53,000 nt of DNA from Takakia lepidozioides (GCA_030704615.1 JAKLZA010000280.1:1-53000); one strand, 5' to 3'; counted from the first letter of the stretch, positions 12,020 through 22,740 are shown. Made by a program: numbers and translations. The notes: a model not told the origin generated them from the letters alone.

Positions 12020-12497
12020 GTCCCATGTCTTTCATTTCTTTTAATGTGGCAATAACCAAAAACTCTCTGTAATATCTCTCGTATATGCCTGGATTTCTTT
12101 CAAGCTTCAATGCACCCTTGGCTATACTTGAAGTCTCCGTTACCATATAACCATATGGCAAACAAGTCTGAAAAGCTGTTCTTGGTGTGAGTTTGATCCA
12201 CAAAATATCCTTTGGAATCCAATTCTTTACCAGTACAAGCTCTTCATGCATATGAGTATAAACATTCACCTTCTTTTCTTCCCAGCCTTCAAACTCTACT
12301 CGTTTAATGGATAGCAATGCTATCACATAAACCAATGTTGGTAACCAACGTGCTCTTCCTCTACAGGCTACCTGATAAATCTTTATCACTCCTTTCTCCA
12401 GACCCCATTCTGGATCAGCATCATGCACTCGTTTAAGAATATTTTCTTTACATCCGTCTGGCAATTCCAAGAACCTTTGAAAGAATTGTTTGGACAA
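12012..12497 (-). CDS. ORF1 upstream of gag, copy A
   Basis: This unrecognised protein segment is conserved in all four copies that contain the region (A, B, C, X5). Readable parts include QRFLELPDGCKENIL, RARWLPTLVYVIALLS and NWIPKDILWIKLTP. The frame begins with a TTG here because of an upstream frameshift, so the true start is not visible in this copy. It ends GHE then TGA, overlapping the gag ATG (ATGAGTGATG). An extra ORF before gag is known from Ogre/Tat elements, but I see no specific similarity that proves homology. Confidence 0.6.
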   Translation of the reverse strand: MSKQFFQRFLELPDGCKENILKRVHDADPEWGLEKGVIKIYQVACRGRARWLPTLVYVIALLSIKRVEFEGWEEKKVNVYTHMHEELVLVKNWIPKDILWIKLTPRTAFQTCLPYGYMVTETSSIAKGALKLERNPGIYERYYREFLVIATLKEMKDMGHE

Positions 12498-12605
12498 TCT
12501 TTCTTCCTTCGTTCACAGGGAATTTGATTCACTTCAAATTCTTTAATGGTCCAACCACCATGATCCCCAGATGATGCCTGTCACATCTGGTTGTTCATGT
12601 CCCAG

Positions 12606-12623
12606 TTCCCAGTATGGTCGCCA
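12606..12623 (-). other. Primer-binding site of copy A
   Basis: On the minus strand it reads TGGCGACCATACTGGGAA, two bases after the LTR end. Copies B, C and X5 have TGGCGACCATACTGGGGA. It is complementary to a tRNA 3' end of the form ...GGTCGCCA, most like tRNA-Arg (or a variant of the Asp site used by Athila). The tRNA assignment is from memory and uncertain. Confidence 0.7.
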
Positions 12624-12625
12624 AA

Positions 12626-13694
12626 TGTCGCGCGGCTTTTACTCACCCCCATCCCTTCGCTATCCGAGGCGGAAACTCCAAGATAGAAGAGTTGGAAATC
12701 TCTAAGTACTCAGCCCGCGCAGAACAATCAGTCATGACCTACAGCTAGTGTATCATGGGGGTGTTTCCTATTTGTTTCCCTTTTCGCATTCATCTTAGCT
12801 ACCTTACCATTGATAATTACGTATTGTTTCCTTCACTCCTCCATTCAATCCACAGCTTCACTCAGATCTCTCTACACAGTGTGATTGTATCGTATAAATA
12901 TCAGATTATGATTTATCAGGTATCAGGCCGAAGCCATTGTATCTCTATTCTCCTCTACAATATCCCTACGGCTTTGCATATAACAAGCATCTACTAATCC
13001 TCCTTCATCGTGCTCTCCGATCTCCGCTTCCGCCTGACTCCAAGTCCTCCCCCGAATAATGATCTCTCATAATCCCCGTTCTTCCTTTATATCCTCCTAT
13101 CCGCGGTTCTAACCGTTTCCCCTCTCTAACCGTCGTATGTGAACTAACATGTTCCCTTCACTGGTGTTGTTCCCCACAGTCGTTCCCTGTCTACTCTTCG
13201 TTCCTATTATCGTGACAGCTGTGTCAAGCGGTGACTGGCTGTGTTTGGCTGTGTCGGGCTGTGACTGGCTGTGTGGCTATGCGGGCTGTGACTGGCTGTG
13301 TGGTGTGTCTGCTGTGACGACTGTGACGGGCTGTGTGGGCTGTGTGGGCTGTGACGGACGCTGTGACGGCTGACTGTGGCTGTGACGGCTGTGTGGGCTG
13401 TGTGGGTGTGACGGACGGGCTGTGTACGGCTGTGACGGCTGTGACGGGCTGTGTGGGCTGTGTGGGCTGTGACGGCTGTGTGGGCTGTGACGACTGTGAC
13501 GGGCTGTGTTGGCTGTGTGGGCTGTGACGGCTGTGTGGGCTGTGACTGCTGTGTCGGCTGTGTGGGCTATGTAACCCCCCTCTACAGTGCGCTGCTGTCA
13601 CCCCTAAGGTTCCTGTTTGTCTCAGTCTGTGCAAAAATTAAGGGTACCCTACAGATCCCGTATAAGTGTCTAAGTCCCCTACAGTCCTCTAACA
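12626..13694 (-). repeat. 5' LTR of copy A
   Basis: It is 1,069 bp on the minus strand with the same TGTTAGAGG...GCGCGACA ends as the other LTRs. It differs from its partner at 346-1298 by scattered substitutions, small indels and a longer minisatellite, which indicates age. It abuts the interior of a plus-strand family-1 LTR at 13695. Confidence 0.9.
13213..13572. repeat. CTGTG/ACAGCC minisatellite in 5' LTR of A
   Basis: Irregular repetition of GGCTGTG, GGGCTGTGTG and GACGGCTGTG words. It is about 130 bp longer than in the other LTR of the same element, so the tract changes length readily. Confidence 0.85.
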
Positions 13695-14504
13695 GGGGTT
13701 ACACAGTCCGTCACAACCAACACAGCCCATCACAGCCGACACAGCCAACACAGCCCGTTGCAGTCGACACAGCCAAACACAGTCGCACAGCCAGTCACAG
13801 CCCGTCACAGTTTCACACAGCCAGTCACAGCCCGTCACAGTTTCACGACCATAGGGAACGGAGAGCAGGACAGGGAATGACTGTGGGGAACAACACCTGC
13901 AAATGGAACATGTTAGTTCACGGACGACGGTTAGTGAGGGAAACGGTTAGAGCCACGGGTAGGAAGATAAAGGGAGAAGCAAGGACTGAGAAGGGGGATT
14001 ATTCTTGGAAGCACTCCAGGGGGAGGACTTCTTGGTCATGGATGAGAGGGGATCGGGCGGAGAGCAAGAACGGAAGCAAGCATAGAGAGCACGGTGAAGG
14101 AGGAGAGATGATTAGTAGATGCTTGTTATATGCAAAGCTGTAGTGATATTGTAGAGGAGATTAGAGACACAATGGCTTCGGCCTGATACCTGATAAATCA
14201 TAATCTGATACTTATACGATACAATCACACTGTGTAGAGAGATCTGAGTGAAGCTGTGGAATGAATGGATGAGTTGAAGGAATCCGATAAATTGATGAAG
14301 CAAACTGATACTTAATTATCAATGGTAAGGTAGCTAACATGAATGCGGAAAGGGAAACAAATAGGAAACACCCCCATGATACACTAGCTGTAGGTCATGA
14401 CTGATTGTTCTGAGCGGGCTGAGTACTTAGAGATTTCCAACTCTTCTATCTTGGAGTTTCCGCCTCGGATAGCGAAGGGATGGGTGAGTAAAAGCCGCGC
14501 AACA
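13695..14504 (+). repeat. 5'-truncated family-1 LTR (fragment X5)
   Basis: A plus-strand LTR that begins inside the usual sequence at the GGGGTTACA position just before the minisatellite and ends CCGCGCAACA (one base different from the usual end). About 110 bp of its start are missing where copy A abuts it. It contains a short ACAGCC minisatellite (about 13702-13848) and several indels relative to the B/C LTR. A primer-binding site identical to that of B follows at 14507-14524. Confidence 0.85.
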
Positions 14505-15092
14505 TTTGGCGACCATACTGGGGATCTGGGTCATGAACAACCAGATGTGACAGGCATCTGGTGGGATCATGGTGGATGGAGAATTAAAGAATTTGATGTG
14601 AATCAAATTCCTTGTGAAACTGAGAAGGAAAGATTGTCCAAACGATTCTTCCAGAGGTTTTTGGAATTGCCGGACGGTTGTAAAGAAAACATTCTTAAGA
14701 GAGTGCATGATGCTGACCCAGAGTGGGGTCTGGAGAAAGGAGTGATAAAGATTTATCAGGTGCCCTGTAGAGGAAGAGCACGTTGGTTACCAACATTGGT
14801 ATATGTGATAGCATTGCTATCCATTAAGCGAGTAGAGTTTGAAGGCTGGGAGGAAAGAAAAGTGAATGTTTATACTCATATGCATGAAGAGCTTGTACTG
14901 GTAAAGAATTGGATTCCAAAGGATATTTTGTGGATCAAACTCACACCAAGAACAGCTTTCCAGACTTGTTTGCCATATGGTTATATGGTAACGGAGACTT
15001 CAAGTATAGCCAAGGGTGCATTGAAGCTTGAAAGAAACCCAGGCATATACGAGAGATATTATAGAAGAGAGTTTTGGTTATTGCCACATTAA
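14397..15092 (+). CDS. ORF1 of fragment X5
   Basis: The frame of 231 codons starts at an ATG inside the LTR (MTDCSERAEYLEI) and crosses the PBS. It continues through the conserved segment seen in copies A, B and C, ending REFWLLPH. The LTR ATG is the only early in-frame start I see. Whether translation really begins there is unknown. Amino-acid differences from copy C are few and conservative. Function unknown. Confidence 0.55.
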   Translation: MTDCSERAEYLEISNSSILEFPPRIAKGWVSKSRATFGDHTGDLGHEQPDVTGIWWDHGGWRIKEFDVNQIPCETEKERLSKRFFQRFLELPDGCKENILKRVHDADPEWGLEKGVIKIYQVPCRGRARWLPTLVYVIALLSIKRVEFEGWEERKVNVYTHMHEELVLVKNWIPKDILWIKLTPRTAFQTCLPYGYMVTETSSIAKGALKLERNPGIYERYYRREFWLLPH

Positions 15093-15114
15093 AAAGAAAT
15101 GAAAGACATGGGAC

Positions 15115-15496
15115 ATGAGTGATGAAAGAGAAGCTAGACGCCAGAGATATTCAGCAAAAAGAGAAAGCTATCTGAAAGCTAATTATCCATATCTTTGGGA
15201 GAGAGGAATAGACATAGGGGAATCATCTGGACCTCTCACGCCATTAAGATCAAAGAGTACATCACCCATACCAGAAGAACTAGAGTTGGATGACACTCCT
15301 TCTGTTTCTTTGCGAGAAAGATTAATGGAATTGGTACGGGAAGAAGATCAATCACGAGGTGAAAGATCTGAGGTACATCCCTGGATAAAAGATTTGACAG
15401 AAATCTTTGATAAGAGTTGGCATGGAACACCGAAAGCAGGAACTCCAATTTCTGAGCGGAAGGTGAAGGAGGAGGAGAGGATGTGGCAGAGCCGAC
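15115..15496 (+). pseudogene. gag: Truncated gag of fragment X5
   Basis: ATG at 15115 starts MSDEREARRQRYSAK, clearly gag of family 1. It aligns with the first 130 or so codons of copies B and C until 15496, where the LTR of copy B (TGTTAGAGG) begins. The remainder of this element is not in the window. A small deletion before the break replaces the acidic stretch of the other copies. Confidence 0.85.
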
Positions 15497-15622
15497 TGTT
15501 AGAGGACTGTAGGGGACTTAGACACTTATACGGGATCTGTAGGGTACCCTTAATTTTTGCACAGACTGAGACAAACAGGAACCTTAGGGGTGACAGCAGC
15601 GCACTGTAGAGGGGGGTTACAT

Positions 15623-15985
15623 AGCCCACACAGCCGACACAGCAGTCACAGCCCACACAGCCGTCACAGCCCACACAGCCAACACAGCCCGTCACAGTCG
15701 TCACAGCCCACACAGCCGTCACGGCCCACACAGCCAACACAGCCCGTCACAGTCGTCACAGCCCACACAGCCGTCACAGCCCACACAGCCCGTCACAGTC
15801 GTCACAGCCGTCACAGCCCACACAGCCCGTCACAGTCGTCACAGCCCACACAGCCCACACAGCCCGTCACAGTCGTCACAGCAGACACAGCCCACACAGC
15901 CAGTCACAGCCCGGCACAGCCACACAGCCAGTCACAGCCCGACACAGCCAAACACAGCCAGTCACCGCTTGACACAGCTGTCACG
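15623..15985. repeat. ACAGCC minisatellite in 5' LTR of B
   Basis: Tandem words CACACAGCC, GTCACAGCC and GTCACAGTCGTCACAGCC. The tract is about 60 bp longer than at 41213-41518 although the flanking LTR is almost identical, so repeat number changed after B was made or during the tandem event. Confidence 0.85.
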
Positions 15986-16536
15986 ATAATAGGGAACGAA
16001 GAGTAGGACAGGGAACGACTGTGGGGAACAATACCTGTGAAGGGAACATGTTAGTTCACATACGACGGTTAGAGAGGGAAACGGTTAGAACCGCGGATAG
16101 GAGGATAAAGGGAAGAACGGGGAATGATGAAGGGACCATTATTATCATTATTCGGGGAAGGGGGATTTCGGAGTGAGACGGGAGCGGAAGTCGGTGAGCA
16201 CGATGAAGGAGGAAAGAGGATTAGTAGATGCTTGTTATATGCAAAGCTGTAGGGATATTGTAGAGGAGAATAGAGACACAATGGCTTCGGCCTGATACCT
16301 GATAAATCATAATCTGATACTTATACGATACAATCACACTGTGTAGAGAGATCTGAGTGAAGCTGTGGATTGAATGGAGGAGTGAAGGAAACCGATAAAT
16401 TGATGAAGCAAACTGATACTTAATTATCAATGGTAAGGTAGCTAAGATGAATGCGGAAAAGGAAACAAATAGGAAACACCCCCATGATACACTAGCTGTA
16501 GGTCATGACTGATTGTTCTGCGCGGGCTGAGTACTT

Positions 16537-16540
16537 AGAG
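16537..16540. other. Target-site duplication AGAG (partner 30001-30004)
   Basis: The uninterrupted LTR reads TACTTAGAGATTTCC (see 42064). Around the insert the left flank ends TTAGAG and the right flank begins AGAGATTT, so the four bases AGAG are present on both sides of 16541-30000. Confidence 0.8.
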
Positions 16541-17082
16541 TGTAGTGTGAAAAAGAAGGGGCGTGAATCCCCTTCTGGTTAATCCTAAATCTGTACTCCT
16601 CCTACTCGTCCCTGTTGAAGTATCAGGGCAAAGGAAAGGAGCGTTCTCTTTTCTGTCCAACCATCGTCATGAGGCTATATGGGTTTTTCCTTCAGGTTCG
16701 TTCGTGATCAGAGTTTGCGGAATCCTCATCCACGCCGCAGCGGAAGAGAAGACATGGATGGGAGTCTTTGGTTTGTTCTTGCCCTCGGTTCTACTTCTAT
16801 GCAACAGCCTGGCCCTATGCTCACTGCGCCAACAGTGTTGGCGTGATCTTTTATGTGATGCAAGCAGCCCAATGGCAGCGGTGAATACGACCCTTAATGT
16901 GAACCCCCTTGAGCAGTGACATGTCGGAAATCCCTTTTTGTAATGGTGACACAGATTTAGAGGGAGACAGCTCAGATCTTCATAAACTGCAGGGGCACTG
17001 GTTTTCCTTCAGGATTCATGCTTTCTTCATCTCAATCTCCCCAAGTTGGCCATCCCCCCATCAACCCTTTTTGCTGAGCAGC

Positions 17083-17085
<3 letters not shown>

Positions 17086-17121
<36 letters not shown>
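17086..17121. repeat. (CT)n microsatellite in LTR1
   Basis: Eighteen CT units here, against twenty at 22697-22736 and twenty-two at 28302-28345 in the other LTRs. It is the most variable site between otherwise nearly identical LTRs. Confidence 0.9.
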
Positions 17122-17124
<3 letters not shown>

Positions 17125-18680
17125 CCTTTTCTCGTCTGTTTCTCTATCTCTGTCTATGTCTACAGGCTCCTTACTTCTTCACATACAGCCCATCTATCAC
17201 GTAATGCAAATGCACACTCCGCCAGGCATCCAGTGCAGCCAGCCATGAAGTCATCCTTGGTCTCACAAGGCAAAACCATCCCTTTCATCAGTCTCTCTAT
17301 CTCTCTCTCTCTCTCTTCTCTCCGTCAATACTCAACCCTTCACACTACCCCTTTCTTTTAAAAGATCCCATTTCCCAAAACAGCTCTCATCCCTTCTTCA
17401 GATTCAACCTGAATACCCAACATCTCTCTTTTCCTTTCAACAAAAGGGCTTAAGTCGTTCATATCCTGATACAATGCTGAAATCACACCTTATCCCTTTT
17501 GTGTTTTCATACAGTTCCAGCTAACCCTCAGTTATCTCTCCAAGCAAACAAGCTATATCTACATTGGGTCCAGTGTATCACTACCCCCCCCCGCAGCATT
17601 GTGTGCAGGTTTACAACACTGAAACAAGAACAAGAATGAAGACAACAGTGACCATTCTGTTTTCTGTGACAACAGTCTCTCTCTCTCTCTCTTCACTCAT
17701 TTTTCTTACTGACACTACGACGGCAGGTGTATCCATTCCTTCCATGTTCTGGTTTGAAGTCCAGAGTCTCCATTCCATTTCCAAAAACCTTTCCTCTATC
17801 ACATGTCTCCACCCTTTCCTTTCAACAACCAGGGCAGTCCTAAATCTACCAAAAGCGATTTCTAAGTCCACCCCAAAGAAGAAGCCCACAGTCTACCAAC
17901 TTATCTGTTTTTATCCTCCAGTGAAGCGGTGGGTCAGCCTGCCGAGATGGCACCTCACCATCGCCTGTCAGCAGCCACCACAACCTTTTCTCCTTGTCTT
18001 GATTCCAGAGTTTATCATGCCATGATGTCTCCTCATCATCCTATGGAGCATCCTGTGGTTTGCCAACTAAATTGCTCTATTCTTCTATGCATGTAGCTCT
18101 TTAAGAACTGAAATGGACCTATAGCAAGAAGACAAAAAGGCAGCTAGAAGCCTGATTACAGATAACCTGTGTTGCCATCCAGCCAGCACTCCACATGCCT
18201 TATCACCTCCATTGATTGTGCTCAGATTCTCTTCCTTGTGCTTCTGGCAGGTGGCCGTTCTCCTTGCTTGCTCATCTGCCCATAACTGTCATCTTCAAGA
18301 CAGTGGCGGCAGCGGTGGTGCGCCGCTCTCCTTACATGCTCCTATCTCCATGAATTGATCATCACAACGAGAAAGACGGCACCGCTTCCCTTTACACAGA
18401 ATACCAAGCAGAGGCACTTAATGCTGCCCTCTAAACCAAGCGAAGTCCCACAGCGCAGGTACAACCTCTCAACACAGACTGCCCTGTCAACACCACAGCT
18501 CGCGGCAGCTGCTACGAATCGCCCGTCACCTTCCTCTTCGTTTTTTCTTCCTCGCGGATTTTAGGTTGAGCATCAATGACGAAAACGTTCATCGCATGGA
18601 TGAAAAATGCATGGTCACGACTTAGCCATTTTTATTTTGGCAACGCATGAGTACAGTATGCCCACAAAATTACCTGTATG

Positions 18681-18696
18681 GAGGGATATATCCCTC
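18681..18696. promoter_or_regulatory. 16-bp perfect palindrome with TATATA core in family-2 LTR
   Basis: The sequence GAGGGATATATCCCTC recurs at 24285-24300 and 29892-29907. On the element strand it lies about 95 bp from the LTR start and contains TATATCCC, so it could be a core promoter element. That role is inference; only the palindrome is seen. Confidence 0.4.
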
Positions 18697-18780
18697 TTGC
18701 AGTTGGTATGAGGGCCCTCCCATTATAGTGATGCAGGGTCTTAACGGTGAAGCCAAAATGTAATGTCACTCCCCTGCATT

Positions 18781-18800
18781 CACACTACATATGTAGTGTG
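18781..18800. repeat. 20-bp perfect palindrome at the LTR1/internal junction
   Basis: CACACTACATATGTAGTGTG spans the first bases of LTR1 (element strand) and the bases between it and the polypurine tract. The same palindrome is at 24385-24404. The LTR begins at its TGTAGTGTG half. Confidence 0.85.
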
Positions 18801-18811
18801 TCTCCCTTTTT
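18801..18811 (-). other. Polypurine tract, family-2 copy 1
   Basis: On the element strand it reads AAAAAGGGAGA, eleven bases before the LTR start. It overlaps the TAA stop codon of the long ORF, so the coding frame runs to the last possible position. Confidence 0.7.
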
Positions 18812-21800
18812 AAGTGTCAGGGTCCTCACTGACCACCTTCACTGGCTGACCACCCACTGGTGGTATGAATGGTTTCAAATCTCGCCTACTTCTTACCCAT
18901 TCCTTGTTTGCCCCATCTCTTAGCCTGCATTTGCGTGCAGCTTCCCTTCCAGGATCATAAGGTACTCCCAACAGGTACATTGTGTTAATTCCCCTTCTGT
19001 TTCTGCTCCAGATATCTTGGAGAGGTCCGTTCATAATATTGTTTTTGATTGTCATGCCTTGGCCTTCAGCAAAGGGAAACCCCTCTCTGCTCATAATCTT
19101 CATGGCCACTTCTGTCTGGCTGGTGCGAGCAGGGTTGTTCTCAAACTGACACCACCACCTGGTTTCCATGCAACTCATCATGCCAATTTCATGGCCTTCT
19201 TCCCTGGCCACAGTTTTCGTGCTCCATCCCTGAGCTTGCATCGTCGTCCAGCCTCTCTTATTTAAGTGACAGTGTCCCGGCTGTCCATTTGTTCCGCCGG
19301 CCAGAGCAAGTCCAATTTGTGACAATGCCTTCTTCCTCTTCTTGTAGTTCATGCCAGGCAGGTCCTGATCTCCTTCCCATACAAACCAGCGTTTCCCAAT
19401 TTTGATGTTGCTCCCTGGCTCCTTGTTTTGAATCTCAGCTACCACTTGTGCTCCCATCGACACTTGCACCTTTCGTACTGCCTCATTTCCTGCATGCAGG
19501 TTGTCCTCAACAGCAGGCTGCAATTTCATTTGCATTGTTGGTGGCAAGTCATGGGCAACCCTTTGGTTACCATGCCTTCCTTCTTCCCTTTCAACCAGCC
19601 TGCCCTCTTTAAGAGATTCAGGGCTGGTGTATGCCTTGCAAGTAGAAGTGATCGTGACATGGGTAGGCTTCATAGCCTCCCACATCAACTGCCCATCCAT
19701 CTCCTGAGCCTGAATTTCACAACCATGCTGGGCATATCCTGAAATCATTGCACTCCATGAGAGCAGATTGGGTGGCATACCTTCCTGCTCCATTTGTTCA
19801 AACAGTTGCAGGGTCTGTGCTTCAGAGCCATGCTGGGCATAACCTGCAATCATTACTCTCCATGGCCCCACTTTTCTGTGAGACATATTGTCACACACAT
19901 GTTGTGCATTCATGCTCCCACGTTTGGCATACCTGTCAACAATGGCAGTCTCCATAATGATATCTGGTGCAATACCAGATTTGATACTGTCACCATGGAC
20001 CTCTTCGCCTTTTACCCGGTCTGCCAGGTTCGCACATGCATTCAACACACACAGGAACGTCACCTGTTTGGGCTTCTCTCCTTCATCTCCAGCATCTGCC
20101 ATGAGCTGCCTCCCATACAAGACATGCAGCTCCTTCACTTTAATGCTTGAGCTTGCACTGAGCATTCTCAGATGTCCTCGTGTACCCGGATCCCATACCC
20201 TTTGTTGGGCATAGTTCATTGGCTGACCTCTGAACGTTATCAGGTCAACCAGGGTCTTCTCAGCAGAAAGGCCAACCTTCTCTTTCTGATCCCTATGCAT
20301 CCTCTCCATCCCAAGATGCATCTCTCTAAGAGAGTCAAACTTTGCTGCTAGTTTCCCCATTTTCCACAACAAGAGTGTTGAACCGTGAGAAGATTTCAAA
20401 TCTTTCTTGTGAACGGTACTCAAATCTCCCATCCTTTGTTTTGTGGGTGGGAATTCAAGTTTCCTTGTATCAACATCTACAGTTTCAAGGGCTGGAGAGA
20501 CACTCTGGCTTTTGGCACGAACTGGTGATTTCAGCGGACTCACATCTGATCCCAAGTTGTCATGCAAGCTGATGTCTCTTGTGCACTCAACCAACATCCA
20601 CTTAGACATACCATCTTCCTTGTCATCCTTCTCATGTGCTATATTGGTCGTATGTCCTCCTTTACTTGAGTGTTCCGAACTCCTTTTGTATTCAGGTTCA
20701 TTGTCCTCCTTTGTCTTGCATTGCGCACATCTCACTCCTCCCATTCCCAATTGGTGTCCACATGTGTGTCTTTCTTTACACTCCATATGACCCTTCTTGG
20801 ATGAACAAAAGGCAGTGACCTGCCCATCTACATAGCATTGGTCGTGCAACTGAAACTTCCTACTTCTGAACTCTTCTTCACTCAATAAATTTTGACCACA
20901 CAACCCTTGCACGTTGTCGTTGATGACATCAAGATTTCTGTATATTGGTGTGGTGGCGGTATCATGATCAAGACAATCATCCCTTGCTTCTAACTCTTGC
21001 TTGGTTCCACATTTTTTCCGCATGTCTTGCTCTATCTCCAACTGTGCATCCTTTATGTCTGATTCCAGGGTGCATCTTGATCCAGACCCTTTCTCGTTTG
21101 AGCGAGCAATGTACACTCTTCCTCTACCCATCCCATCAGATCTGCCCAAGACTCCTTGTCATCTTCGTCTCTCAAGACACTCACTTCACAGGTTGTACCA
21201 CTAATCCTTGGTGAGTTGGCAACACTATGCCCATACTCCCCAAGCATGTCTTGATCTACATGTGCCTTTGTAGAAGACCTTAGGATCTGCACAGGAACTT
21301 GCAACCTCGGTGCACTCTCTTCATTGACACCTGATTGACTCTCTGTTGAACAAAAGATATCTTCCAAGATCTCTTCTTCCACATCACAAAACACATTCAC
21401 AACGTTTGTGCCAAGAGAGCTTACACATTCGAATTCCATCCTTCTGCTGCTCTTCGACTCCCATTGTTCCAACATTTCACAGCCTGAATCTTGCATTCCA
21501 CATGTTCCCATTTGCAGCCCCAGCCGGTGATTCTTTTCACTTCGGATCTGATTCTGTCTTGATGGACATGCAGTGCAACACTCTACTTGCTGCCTTGTTT
21601 TGTTCAAGTTGAGAACTCGAGGAAGCATTGCAGGGACTTCACTGGTGTGGTTCTTCTCCCTAAAGCACCTCCGTGACATTGTTTTGTGATCTGGTATAGG
21701 TTTATGATCAATAGAACTCACAGGTGTGAACCTGTTGTGCTTATCCTTCTCAATCAGAGATAATTTCTCTTCCATCCCTGTAACAGACTCTTCCACATTG

Positions 21801-22084
21801 GTATCTATCTCATCAAACTTCCTTGCTAACATCACTTCATTCTTACTTGATTGATCTTCTCCTCCAAATTTCAAGATTATGGCTACTTGAAAATCATGCC
21901 AGTTCATGGACCTTGGTTTTTGCATTCGATGCCAAGTGTCAGCCCGTGCCTTGAGATTCAGCCTTGCCGATATAAATAACTTGTGCTCGTCAAAGCTCCT
22001 CCTCTCACCATCCCTTTTCAGATTCTGGATCCAGCTGCAAACATCCTCATCCTTCTTTCCGTAAAATGGAATGTTAGTCACCAT
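18810..22084 (-). pseudogene. gag-PPR fusion ORF, copy 1, frameshifted
   Basis: It is identical in organisation to the ORF at 24414-27689, but one A is missing near 21068-21069 (CCAGGGTGC against CCAGAGGTGC). That splits it into an N-terminal frame of about 340 codons, with the gag-like domain, and a C-terminal frame of about 700 codons with the PPR segment. Outside this indel I see almost no difference between the copies, so the break is recent. The ATG used is at 22084; an upstream TTG is not needed. Confidence 0.85.
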
Positions 22085-22150
22085 TGCTCGCAAATCACTC
22101 TCCTATCTTGCTACACTAAATCCTACATTTCCCGGATCAAAGACCGGCCT

Positions 22151-22162
22151 GCTCTGATACCA
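22151..22162 (-). other. Primer-binding site (tRNA-iMet), family-2 copy 1
   Basis: TGGTATCAGAGC on the element strand is the complement of the plant initiator tRNA-Met 3' end, the commonest plant LTR-element primer. It directly abuts the U5 end of LTR2, with no terminal CA dinucleotide between them. Confidence 0.9.
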
Positions 22163-22693
22163 AAAGAAGGGGCGTGAATCCCCTTCTGGTTAATCCTAAA
22201 TCTGTACTCCTCCTACTCGTCCCTGTTGAAGTATCAGGGCAAAGGAAAGGAGCGTTCTCTTTTCTGTCCAACCATCGTCATGAGGCTATATGGGTTTTTC
22301 CTTCAGGTTCGTTCGTGATCAGAGTTTGCGGAATCCTCATCCACGCCGCAGCGGAAGAGAAGACATGGATGGGAGTCTTTGGTTTGTTCTTGCCCTCGGT
22401 TCTACTTCTATGCAACAGCCTGGCCCTATGCTCACTGCGCCAACAGTGTTGGCGTGATCTTTTATGTGATGCAAGCAGCCCAATGGCAGCGGTGAATACG
22501 ACCCTTAATGTGAACCCCCTTGAGCAGTGACATGTCGGAAATCCCTTTTTGTAATGGTGACACAGATTTAGAGGGAGACAGCTCAGATCTTCATAAACTG
22601 CAGGGGCACTGGTTTTCCTTCAGGATTCATGCTTTCTTCATCTCAATCTCCCCAAGTTGGCCATCCCCCCATCAACCCTTTTTGCTGAGCAGC

Positions 22694-22740
<47 letters not shown>

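Larger units (their letters stand above)
346..13694 (-). mobile_element. Copy A: full-length Ty3/gypsy-type LTR retrotransposon, minus strand
   Basis: Two LTRs (346-1298 and 12626-13694) bound an internal region that reads, on the minus strand, PBS, ORF1, gag, protease, RT-RNase H, integrase, minisatellite, X and polypurine tract. The gene order PR-RT-RH-INT defines Ty3/gypsy. The integrase ends in a GPY-type module without a chromodomain, which places it outside the chromoviruses and nearer the Athila/Tat side; this lineage call is inference. The two LTRs differ by several substitutions and indels, and pol is frameshifted repeatedly, so A looks older than B and C. The flanks do not show a target duplication: the left flank is X coding sequence and the right flank is the interior of a plus-strand LTR. 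Confidence 0.9.
15497..16540 (+). repeat. 5' LTR of copy B, first part
   Basis: Begins TGTTAGAGGACTG and matches the LTR at 41088 up to the sequence GAGTACTTAGAG, where the family-2 element enters. The remaining LTR bases resume after 30004. The minisatellite is longer than in the 3' LTR; the rest is nearly identical. Confidence 0.9.
16541..18789 (-). repeat. LTR1 of family 2 (3' LTR)
   Basis: 2,249 bp. Element-strand start is TGTAGTGTGAATGCAGG and end is CTTCTTTTTCACACTACA. It is the only one of the three that keeps the terminal TCACACTACA at its U5 end. It also has a 12-bp segment near 18042 that LTR2 and LTR3 lack. Small frames within it (for example a 118-codon and a 153-codon plus-strand frame) are present in all copies, but I see no protein features in them. 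Confidence 0.88.

Noticed and set aside
16563-18025. 118-codon and 153-codon plus-strand frames and a 92-codon minus-strand frame in the family-2 LTR
   Set aside because: They persist only because the three LTRs are nearly identical; composition is pyrimidine-driven and no motif is seen.
19668-20160. A functional host PPR gene on the minus strand
   Set aside because: The PPR units are degenerate, lie between PBS and PPT in the same frame as gag, and occur in both internal copies.
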